This document shows, piece after piece, positions 1 to 4,955 of a stretch of 6,844 nt of DNA. This DNA comes from Mycobacterium sp. (GTDB taxonomy: Bacteria > Actinomycetota > Actinomycetes > Mycobacteriales > Mycobacteriaceae): contig JAFAQO010000359.1 in NCBI GenBank assembly GCA_019246375.1, positions 1 through 6,844 of the forward strand, in the 5' to 3' direction. A program made the position numbers and the translations under genes. Every line of letters starts with the position of its first letter. Within the stretch, counting starts at the first letter, position 1. A model generated the notes under the pieces. It ran no database searches. It was not told the origin of the DNA and saw only the letters and a program-made list of their open reading frames with translations.

Positions 1-661
1 GTCCGTGTCGCGAATGGTGAGCCCGACAAAGCTTTCCTCCCAATGCCCGCGGCGGCCGCTGCCATCGCGCGGCAACGCATTCCAGGTTTTCGGGGTGACC
101 ACCTGGTAGTTGGAGATTTTTCCGTCACGGACACAGATCCAATGACACAGGGTTCCCCGTGCCGCATTCACGGCTCCGAATCCCCTTGCCTCGTCGGGCA
201 ACTCGGTGGGCCAGACGATGGCAGGCTCGTGAAGCCCTGCCCTTAGTTCGGCAACGGAGGCTCGAAGGCCTCGACGATGTCCTGGTAACCCGGGGGGGAG
301 ACCGATACGCCGGATGGCAGAAGTCGGAACAGAACATCAGAAACGTCTGCCTGGTGTCATCATGACGGCCTCGGCCATCAGGCACAGGTTGCGCACGCGC
401 ACCCCGTTCGGCCGGTTGGACCCCCCACGCATCTTCAAGTGCTCTCACCCCGGCGTACAGCTGAGCCGTGCTGCAGATCCCGCAAATGCGCGGAACGATG
501 ACCAATACGTCAGACGGTGCCCGCCCGGCCAGAATCTGTTCATAGCCGCGGTACATGGTTCCCACACACCAGCTGTCTCGGACCCTGTTGTCCTCAACGT
601 CGAGTTGGACTTCGAGATCTCCTTCGACCCGATTCAAGTCCAATGTGATTCGAGTGCCCAC
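1..661 (-). pseudogene. [NiFe] hydrogenase large subunit, degraded and partial
   Basis: This is the remnant of the catalytic [NiFe] subunit of an uptake-type hydrogenase, which would oxidise H2 together with the small subunit encoded just upstream. The N-terminus is clear: ITLDLNRVEGDLEV, then RICGICSTAQLYAGVRALED, the L1 CxxC motif that binds the NiFe centre. After 'LEDAWG' the reading frame slips at a C6 tract (421-426). The family-like text RPNGVRVRNLCLMAEAVM continues in another frame, then returns near 358-362 as TRQTFLMFCSDFCHPAY. It slips again at a G7 tract (292-298) into GYQDIVEAFEPP, and once more near 240-265. From there HEPAIVWPTELPDEARGFG and NYQVVTP run open to the left edge. 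Roughly 200 residues normally found between these blocks appear to be missing (estimate from family knowledge). The native start is probably GTG at 661, with GGAGGG about 10 bases upstream, overlapping the end of the small-subunit frame. The C-terminal L2 CxxC motif would lie outside the window. The hydrogenase subgroup is uncertain. Confidence 0.85.
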
Positions 662-1397
662 GTTTTCGCTTCCCTCCACTTGAGCAATTCGCGGGTCAGC
701 GGGAATTTCTGGCCGATGCAGCCGTAGCAGGAATGGCCCACCTTCTCTGCGGTGCCGCACTTTCTACTGACGGCGGTCGCCAGGCAGGCCGGACCATCGT
801 CGGACGGCCAAAATGATCGAGGTGTGCCGGATCAGGATTGCCGGCCAGCAGCCAGCACATCGCTTCCACGATGGTGTCGGCATCGGCGGTGCAGCCGGCA
901 AGGTTGACCACAGGCAAACCTTTACGGGATCGCCAACCCTTGCCTAGAAGCCCGCCAGGTGCGCCGTCCGCGTACTGCAGCCCCACCGCTTCGGTGGGAT
1001 TGGGTGGTGCGGCGGGGATCCCCCCGTAACTGGCGCAGGTGCCCAGAGCAAGCACATAGTCGGCGCACAAGCACAGCTCATACGCCAAGTCCCGCTTGGG
1101 TTTTCCTTCGAACGTGTCAAACAGACCACTGCCATTCGGTCCCAACGCGATGGAGCCTTCGATACACAACAGCGTCAGTGACAGTGCTTCTTTGCGGATT
1201 CGCTCGACGATGGGCGCCAACGGTTCGAGAGAAAGCGACGGATGCCACAGCAACTGCACCCCGTGCTGGTCGAGCACGTCGAGAAGATCGGTCGCCTGCC
1301 CATCGACGCCAAGCAAAGCCATCGACTCGCCACTACACGAGCCACATCCGATCCACAGCAGTGTCGTGGACGTACCCACGGCGCGGCGTCCCGTCAT
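634..1397 (-). pseudogene. [NiFe] hydrogenase small subunit, internal deletion and frameshift
   Basis: This is a remnant of the iron-sulfur electron-transfer subunit of an uptake-type [NiFe] hydrogenase. From the ATG at 1397 the frame reads LLWIGCGSCSGESMALLG (proximal-cluster C18 and C21), LLWHPSLSLE, GTCASYGGIPAAPPNP (C121) and LPVVNLAGC (C169), so all proximal-cluster ligands remain. No Tat signal peptide precedes the CxxC, which fits the cytosolic-facing uptake types. After GRPTM (about residue 201) the frame changes. The family C-terminus is found out of frame as KCGTAEKVGHSCYGCIGQKFP at about 700-765 and would end at the TGA at 634, overlapping the large-subunit start. The segment carrying most medial and distal cluster ligands is absent, by estimate some 60-90 residues. 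As read continuously from 1397, the ORF ends near 696 with an unrelated tail. A GAGGG at 1402-1406 is the likely ribosome site. A functional product is unlikely. Confidence 0.85.
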
Positions 1398-1463
1398 GCG
1401 GCCCTCGTAACTTCTCGTATGCGGTCACGCGAATCGTTTCCCGCACCGGGGCCATGCGCAGGC

Positions 1464-1475
1464 GTAGTCAACTAC
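1464..1475. promoter_or_regulatory. Inverted repeat, candidate operator (copy 1)
   Basis: GTAGTCAACTAC: 5-bp arms GTAGT/ACTAC around CA. It lies 67 bases upstream of the hydrogenase small-subunit ATG. It is related to 1629-1640 and 4761-4772, sharing GCGTAG, ACTACT and a final A in the extended 18-bp alignment. The binding factor is unknown. Confidence 0.4.
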
Positions 1476-1628
1476 TTCACTTCGGTAACCACTTCTGCGC
1501 TGCCCAGCGGCGGCTGGTCGCCCGGCTGTGGACATGAAAAGTGGTCACTCCTGACACGGGCAAACCCAGGCCGCCTGCGGCCCAGCAAACGATGTTCCAC
1601 ACCGGTCGTTGTGAGTAGGTGAATTCGC

Positions 1629-1640
1629 GTAGCACACTAC
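1629..1640. promoter_or_regulatory. Inverted repeat, candidate operator (copy 2)
   Basis: GTAGCACACTAC: 4-bp arms GTAG/CTAC. It lies about 107 bases upstream of the TIR receptor ATG. Extended to 1627-1644 it matches the element at 4759-4776 at 16 of 18 positions (GCGTAGnnCACTACTCGA). The recurrence between two intergenic regions is the main argument that it is a regulatory site. Confidence 0.5.
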
Positions 1641-1647
1641 TCGACTC

Positions 1648-1698
1648 TTTTGTCCAAAGCGACTTATCGTTTCTTTTTGTCCAAAGCGACTTATCGTT
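1648..1698. repeat. Tandem 24-bp direct repeat, 27-bp period
   Basis: Two identical 24-bp copies, TTTTGTCCAAAG followed by CGACTTATCGTT, lie at 1648-1671 and 1675-1698, separated by 3 bases. A decayed partial third copy (GTTTGTCAAAAAC) begins near 1701. The array sits directly upstream of the TIR receptor start, in an A+T-rich patch. The 27-bp spacing is not an integral number of helical turns (about 2.6), so stacked binding on one face is not implied. It could be a factor-binding array or a recent slippage duplication. Confidence 0.9.
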
Positions 1699-1737
1699 GT
1701 GTTTGTCAAAAACCAATCACAAACCCTGGCGTGCCGC

Positions 1738-1744
1738 GAGGAGG
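1738..1744 (+). promoter_or_regulatory. Ribosome binding site of TIR receptor
   Basis: GAGGAGG lies 3 bases before the ATG at 1748. The spacing is short, but this is the only strong site nearby. It decides in favour of the start at 1748 over the in-frame ATG at 1619, because the protein then begins directly with the TIR box 1 strand MLFVSYASQD. Confidence 0.65.
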
Positions 1745-1747
1745 CTC

Positions 1748-3262
1748 ATGCTTTTTGTCAGTTACGCCAGTCAGGACAGGGCGGCGATCGACAATCTTTT
1801 GACCGGATTGCGGCGCGCCCACGAGCATGTGTGGGTGGACGAGGAGTTGGGCGGGGGTGAGGCGTGGTGGCGCACGATCCTCGAGCAGATTCGTGGCTGT
1901 GAGGTCTTCATCTTTGCGTTGTCGAACAACTCGCTTGTGTCCAAACCCTGCCAGGCCGAGCTGCGCTACGCCGAGGCTCTGCAGCGGCCGATCCTTCCGG
2001 TTCAGGTCGGCCCGGTCGACAGCGTACGGCTGACTCCGTTGGCCGAAACGCAGATTCTCGACTACCGGAACCCAACCAAACGTGCCGGCATTCAGTTGAT
2101 CGCAGCGGTGCAGAAAATGCAGGCCCAGCTTCCACCGCTGCCGTCTCCGCTGCCCAGCGAGCCGGAGGTACCGTTCGCTTATCTGATGCGGCTGGCCACT
2201 GTACTTGCTAGCCCGCAGCTCAGCCGACACGAGCAGGACGAGGTGGTGTCGCAGCTGAAAGACAGGCTCGACGAGGACCGTAATGACCCGGCCGTTCGCC
2301 GCGACATCGCGCGGCTTCTGTGCCTGCTGCGCGACCGCCCCGATGTCACGTGGCGCACCCGAACCGACATCGAGAGCGTGCTGGCCTGGATCGACGCGCA
2401 GCCCTCGACCCCCTCCGCCGGACTCATGGCACCGCCGTTCTCAGGTCCCCAGCCGGTCGCGGTGCCGCAGCCGTTCTCGGGTCCCCAGCCGGTCGTGGTG
2501 CCGCCCGCGGGTGCCAACGTCGAGCCTGCCTACACCGGTAGGGAGGGCAAGGCTCGCCGGTTTCGCACCAGGTGGCTCATCGCTGGCAGTGTCGGATTAG
2601 CGGTCATGGTCGCGATCGTGATCGCTGTGGTGCTTCCCCGCTCGGGGCCGCACCCGCACCCCTTGGAATCCATTCTGCTCAGCGACGCAGAAATCAACAC
2701 CATCATGGGCACCTCCGACATGAAAACCATGGAAGGCCAGGGAGCCCTCAAGCAGAGCAGCGGGTCGTTGGCTGAGGTGTCGCCGCGGGAGTGCATGGGC
2801 GCGCTCTATCCCACCTTGGATCAGACGTATCAGGGCAGCGGAGTAGAGAACGTGGCCTGGAACGACTTGGAGAAGCCAGGTGGTTTGAAACGCGCCGGAG
2901 ACGGTAATGATCACTTCGTCGACCAAGGCGTAGCGGCTTTTCCGCAGAACACCGACCGAGCACTGGCGTTTGTGCAGGCTTCGGCGAAGCAATGGAAGGC
3001 CTGCACCGGGCAAACGGTGACCGTAACCTACACCGACAGCAGCAAATACACGTGGACCGTCGGGAACCTCACCGGGGACGCCCCGACGATTACTCAGTCG
3101 TACACCCAGGAGGGCGGCCACGGCTACACATGCCAGCGTGTGCTGAGCGCGGTGTCCAATATCGTCATCGACGTCAAGGCCTGCGGGGACCACATCACCG
3201 ATCAGGCCAGCCGGATCGCCAACGAAATCGCCGCCAGCGTGCCGCACCACCCTTCGTTCTAA
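1748..3262 (+). CDS. TIR-domain transmembrane receptor with PknH-like exported sensor domain
   Basis: 504 residues in five parts. (a) TIR domain, about 1-125: box 1 LFVSYASQDR; VWVDEELGGGEAWW, the loop and box 2 region; and SNNSLVSKPCQAEL, matching the bacterial S-x-x-S-x-x-C-x-x-E-L motif and placing the likely NADase glutamate at E71. The usual W before the Cys is P. (b) Charged helical segment, about 140-216. (c) Pro-rich linker, 218-262, with a tandem 12-residue repeat starting PFSGPQPV. (d) One membrane helix, about 276-297, preceded by a basic patch (KARRFRTR), so the TIR end should be cytosolic. (e) Exported domain, about 306-499, resembling the C-terminal sensor of the mycobacterial kinase PknH (LLSDAEINTIMG at the start; cysteines 349, 419, 462 and 479, enough for two disulfides). 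In PknH this domain follows a Ser/Thr kinase; here a TIR domain takes its place. Whether the TIR is a NADase or an adaptor is not shown. It is probably monocistronic: the divergent hydrogenase lies upstream and the next gene converges. Confidence 0.9.
   Translation: MLFVSYASQDRAAIDNLLTGLRRAHEHVWVDEELGGGEAWWRTILEQIRGCEVFIFALSNNSLVSKPCQAELRYAEALQRPILPVQVGPVDSVRLTPLAETQILDYRNPTKRAGIQLIAAVQKMQAQLPPLPSPLPSEPEVPFAYLMRLATVLASPQLSRHEQDEVVSQLKDRLDEDRNDPAVRRDIARLLCLLRDRPDVTWRTRTDIESVLAWIDAQPSTPSAGLMAPPFSGPQPVAVPQPFSGPQPVVVPPAGANVEPAYTGREGKARRFRTRWLIAGSVGLAVMVAIVIAVVLPRSGPHPHPLESILLSDAEINTIMGTSDMKTMEGQGALKQSSGSLAEVSPRECMGALYPTLDQTYQGSGVENVAWNDLEKPGGLKRAGDGNDHFVDQGVAAFPQNTDRALAFVQASAKQWKACTGQTVTVTYTDSSKYTWTVGNLTGDAPTITQSYTQEGGHGYTCQRVLSAVSNIVIDVKACGDHITDQASRIANEIAASVPHHPSF
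2435..2506 (+). repeat. 36-bp tandem repeat in the linker of the TIR receptor
   Basis: Two adjacent 36-bp units (2435-2470, 2471-2506) encode PFSGPQPVAVPQ and PFSGPQPVVVPP. They differ at only a few bases, so the duplication is recent or maintained. It keeps the frame and lengthens the flexible segment between the helical region and the membrane helix. Confidence 0.9.
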
Positions 3263-3879
3263 CACCAACCGGGCCTGTCCGCTGAATGTCTCTGCCGGAG
3301 CAGCACCGCCCTGGGTTCCGGAGCCGCTGGTCAGCAATCACTGGACTGCGCCGCTCGATGGGCGCGGACCAGTACCTGCTTGGGGCAACGCCGGCGGGGA
3401 GTCGCTGCGGCCGAGTTTTGAGCAGAGCACTCCCATCGACAGGCGTTCTGCATGAAGCCGTAATTAATATCCGATAGTGGCCGCGGACGCTACCGCAATA
3501 GGAGCGAAAGCCTCGTCAGCTGTGCGCTGGCGATCGGTCCTGCCACCGCGCCGAATTGCCTGGCGTCGGACCTTAACTCGTTCACCAAACCGGTGCGGCG
3601 CATAGTCGCATGATCGTCTCGTTACCGTGTCCTTTCGTCACAGCGACGCTTCTAGCAGGGGCGGCTGCGATGCATAGGCGCAAACGAGGCCAAACAACGA
3701 CGAACAACTACCCCCGACGACCTGGACAGGGCGCTGTCATGACAGCGGCAGCGGTGCTCGACTCCGCGGACGTCGGTGTGCACGCGATCGAATACGCCGT
3801 CCACACGCCCACCGAACCCCGCAGCGGATAACGTTGCCCGCCTTAGTTGTTCGGTGTCGAGCAGGAGCCAAGACATCAC
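3263..3879. other. Convergent intergenic region without a convincing gene
   Basis: 617 bases between the ends of the TIR receptor (plus) and the Pro-rich protein (minus). Short open frames exist on both strands (for example 3286-3477 and 3610-3831 on plus), but none has a ribosome site or a recognisable product. I found no clear stem-plus-T-run terminator for either gene. Distinct items are an A+T-rich patch (TAATTAATAT at 3461-3470) and a perfect palindrome at 3732-3747. It may be decayed sequence. Confidence 0.6.
3732..3747. promoter_or_regulatory. Perfect 16-bp palindrome, candidate protein-binding site
   Basis: CGCTGTCATGACAGCG is a perfect palindrome with no spacer. It lies in the gene-free convergent region, about 130 bases beyond the stop of the Pro-rich protein. 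By simple base statistics about 0.1 such site is expected in a window this size. Without a flanking gene start its role is unclear; it could be an operator of a lost gene. Confidence 0.3.
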
Positions 3880-4443
3880 TCAGTATATGCGGTCCTGACT
3901 GGTCGACAGGCCGTTGTCGCACGTCACGGTGACGTGAAAGGTCGAGCCTGTCGCCGGTCCATGAACAACATCGACCCTCGTCTCCGCCGAGCCGGTTACG
4001 GTGAAATTATCGGATCGGTCGTAGTTGATCATGGTGGCCTGACCCGCCTCCGCAACGGACCTATACACGCAACCCACCGCAGCATTGCCTGCGTTGTTGG
4101 TAATCGACACAAAGGCCGCCGTCAACGGGTCGTCGAACCTTAACACCAGCTCCGGAGGCGGAGGAGGCGGCGGCACCGCCACTGGGGGTTCGGCCGCTGG
4201 GGGTGCCGCCGCTGGGGGTGCCGCCGCGCGGGGTGCCGCCACCGGGGCTGCCGCCGCGGGGGGTTCCGCCGCTGGGGGCGCCGCCGCTGGGGGTGGCGTC
4301 GGGTCCGGTGTCCACCACCCGGTCCCAACGAGCGAGATGCCGCCAGGCGCGGTGCCCGGCTCGCCCAGCCCCGACACGATAATTCCGACAACAGCGATTA
4401 CCTCCAGAACGGGCATCACATTGCCGATGATCTTGGCGTCCAT
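3880..4443 (-). CDS. Membrane-anchored Ala/Pro-rich exported protein
   Basis: 187 residues, of no family I can name with certainty. The start at 4443 is set by AAAGGAG five bases upstream. Residues 1-10 are followed by a hydrophobic segment (about 9-27, PVLEVIAVVGIIVSG). No clear signal-peptidase or lipobox Cys site follows, so it is probably an uncleaved anchor. Residues about 45-97 form an Ala/Pro stalk (repeated PPAAAPPAAEPP ending in a run of seven prolines), of a kind able to span the cell wall. Residues about 98-187 form a small domain rich in Val, Thr and Asn that looks like a beta-sandwich: LRFDDPLTAAFVSITNNAGN, C125, FTVTGSAET, TGSTFHVTVTCDNGLS, C175. The two cysteines could pair outside the cell. 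I believe related tails occur on other mycobacterial exported proteins, but that is memory, not shown here. The gene may be expressed with the short ORF just upstream. Confidence 0.75.
   Translation of the reverse strand: MDAKIIGNVMPVLEVIAVVGIIVSGLGEPGTAPGGISLVGTGWWTPDPTPPPAAAPPAAEPPAAAAPVAAPRAAAPPAAAPPAAEPPVAVPPPPPPPELVLRFDDPLTAAFVSITNNAGNAAVGCVYRSVAEAGQATMINYDRSDNFTVTGSAETRVDVVHGPATGSTFHVTVTCDNGLSTSQDRIY
4181..4300 (-). repeat. Degenerate 15-bp repeats encoding the Ala/Pro stalk
   Basis: On the plus strand, units like GGGTGCCGCCGCTGG recur with variation across about 120 bases, encoding PPAAA/PPAAE-type units on the minus strand. Such a tract is prone to slippage, so the stalk length probably differs between strains. 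Boundaries are approximate. Confidence 0.75.
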
Positions 4444-4445
4444 GG

Positions 4446-4667
4446 CTACTCCTTTGATTGGGATGGCCTTGCGGTGATATGAGCGGCCGGTCGTGCAGAA
4501 CCGGACACGTTTGAGCTTCTTTGTTCGCACGCATCGGTGGCGGCGCGAGGTCCTGGCGCGTGAGCGTGGTCATCTGTTTGCTGCCCTTCGTCGGGGCGAG
4601 CACTCGAGGCGGCGGCACGCGCCAGCTCGCCATCGCGGTACACCTGCCAATCAGGTAGGACGGTCAT
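4446..4667 (-). CDS. Possible short coupled ORF upstream of the Pro-rich protein
   Basis: A 73-codon frame starting MTVLPDWQVYRDGELARAAA, with no recognised family. It is hydrophilic with no membrane segment. In its favour, the TAG stop lies two bases before the ATG of the next gene, the downstream ribosome site is embedded in its last codons (an arrangement seen in translational coupling), and the first 20 or so codons have GC-rich third positions. Against it, no clear ribosome site precedes the ATG, third-position GC falls in the second half, and an overlapping frame (ATG near 4573, MTTLTRQDLAPPP) looks equally coding-like. It may be a real small leader gene, a decayed gene or chance. Confidence 0.25.
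   Translation of the reverse strand: MTVLPDWQVYRDGELARAAASSARPDEGQQTDDHAHAPGPRAATDACEQRSSNVSGSARPAAHITARPSQSKE
4449..4455 (-). promoter_or_regulatory. Ribosome binding site of the Pro-rich protein
   Basis: AAAGGAG on the minus strand, five bases before the ATG at 4443. It selects this start over the upstream in-frame ATG at 4530, which would add 29 basic, non-signal-like residues ahead of the hydrophobic anchor. Confidence 0.75.
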
Positions 4668-4731
4668 GGCATCGCTTTCTGCCCGAGTTATCGTCGGGGG
4701 CCCGATCGCCGGGGTTCCGACATGTCAAAAG

Positions 4732-4748
4732 TGTGCCTCCCAGGCACA
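4732..4748. promoter_or_regulatory. Perfect hairpin TGTGCCT-CCC-AGGCACA
   Basis: Inverted repeat with 7-bp perfect arms and a 3-base loop. It is 12 bases from the operator-like element at 4761-4772, on the side of the Pro-rich gene. There is no T-run, so it is not a classical terminator. It could be a second operator or a leader-RNA stem. Confidence 0.35.
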
Positions 4749-4760
4749 ACCGGGTCATGC

Positions 4761-4772
4761 GTAGTGCACTAC
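4761..4772. promoter_or_regulatory. Perfect inverted repeat, candidate operator (copy 3)
   Basis: GTAGTGCACTAC is a perfect 12-bp palindrome. It lies 94 bases upstream of the short ORF start (4667) and 318 bases upstream of the Pro-rich protein start. Extended to 4759-4776 it matches the element before the TIR receptor at 16 of 18 positions. Of the three copies this one has the most complete symmetry. Confidence 0.5.
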
Positions 4773-4955
4773 TCGAAAGCCCTAGCCGTGCCCGCGCCGG
4801 TGGCGCACACAACTCCCCTATGCGACCCGCACGGGCCGTCGAGTGGTTGCCGCGGCAATGAATGAGGCCGCGGGTGAATCAGATCAGCAGCCCTGACCGG
4901 CTAACGGCGATCGACCTAGCCCGGCGGAGGTGACGGTGCTCGAACCTTCTTAATA

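Larger units (their letters stand above)
1398..1747. other. Divergent intergenic region, hydrogenase / TIR receptor
   Basis: This 350-bp stretch separates the start of the hydrogenase small subunit (minus) from the TIR receptor start (plus), so it should hold both promoters. I see no convincing gene. It contains two GTAG..CTAC inverted repeats (1464-1475 and 1629-1640), a tandem 24-bp repeat (1648-1698) and a GGCCGC-CT-GCGGCC hairpin at 1569-1582. The last 130 bases are clearly richer in A+T than the flanking genes. No confident -35/-10 pair was found. Confidence 0.7.
4668..4955. other. Intergenic region between TPR/LpqN-type protein and Pro-rich protein
   Basis: 288 bases, or 512 if the short ORF at 4446-4667 is not real. 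Both neighbouring genes read leftward. The stretch contains a third GTAG..CTAC inverted repeat (4761-4772), a 7-bp-arm hairpin beside it (4732-4748) and a perfect 12-bp palindrome TTGCCGCGGCAA (4847-4858). The long spacer argues for a separate promoter for the Pro-rich protein. I saw no strong terminator for the TPR gene. Confidence 0.6.

Noticed and set aside
292..426. Programmed frameshifting at the homopolymer tracts in the hydrogenase large subunit
   Set aside because: Several shifts in different directions, together with a large missing segment and a broken partner gene, fit decay (or in part sequencing error at homopolymers) better than recoding.
1464..1475. BlaI/MecI-type operator
   Set aside because: Those sites have inward TACTAC...GTAGTA half-sites; here the half-sites are in the opposite order (GTAGT..ACTAC).
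959..1537. 192-residue plus-strand open frame
   Set aside because: It is antisense to the hydrogenase small subunit, Arg-rich, with no family features, and crosses the promoter region.
1648..1698. CRISPR array
   Set aside because: There are only two full copies with a 3-base gap, far too short for spacers, and no cas genes.
1619..1747. N-terminal extension of the TIR protein from the ATG at 1619 (43 extra residues)
   Set aside because: The extension would translate the tandem repeats as FVQSDLS units and lacks a ribosome site. GAGGAGG before 1748 and the TIR box 1 at residue 2 support the later start.
2597..3337. 246-residue minus-strand open frame
   Set aside because: It is antisense to the PknH-like sensor domain, has no recognisable domain, and reflects the open complementary frame of GC-rich coding DNA.
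3286..3477. 63-residue plus-strand open frame just after the TIR gene
   Set aside because: There is no ribosome site, no recognisable domain and an Arg-rich composition typical of off-frame GC-rich DNA.
3610..3831. 73-residue plus-strand open frame starting MIVSLPCPFVTATLLAG, resembling a short signal peptide
   Set aside because: There is no ribosome site, the hydrophobic stretch is short and followed by a very basic non-signal sequence, and no family is recognised.
4085..4477. Plus-strand Gly/Ala-rich open frame resembling a PE_PGRS-type protein
   Set aside because: It is the antisense of the Ala/Pro stalk of the minus-strand gene. It has no PE domain or ribosome site, and the minus-strand frame has a clear start, anchor and C-terminal domain.
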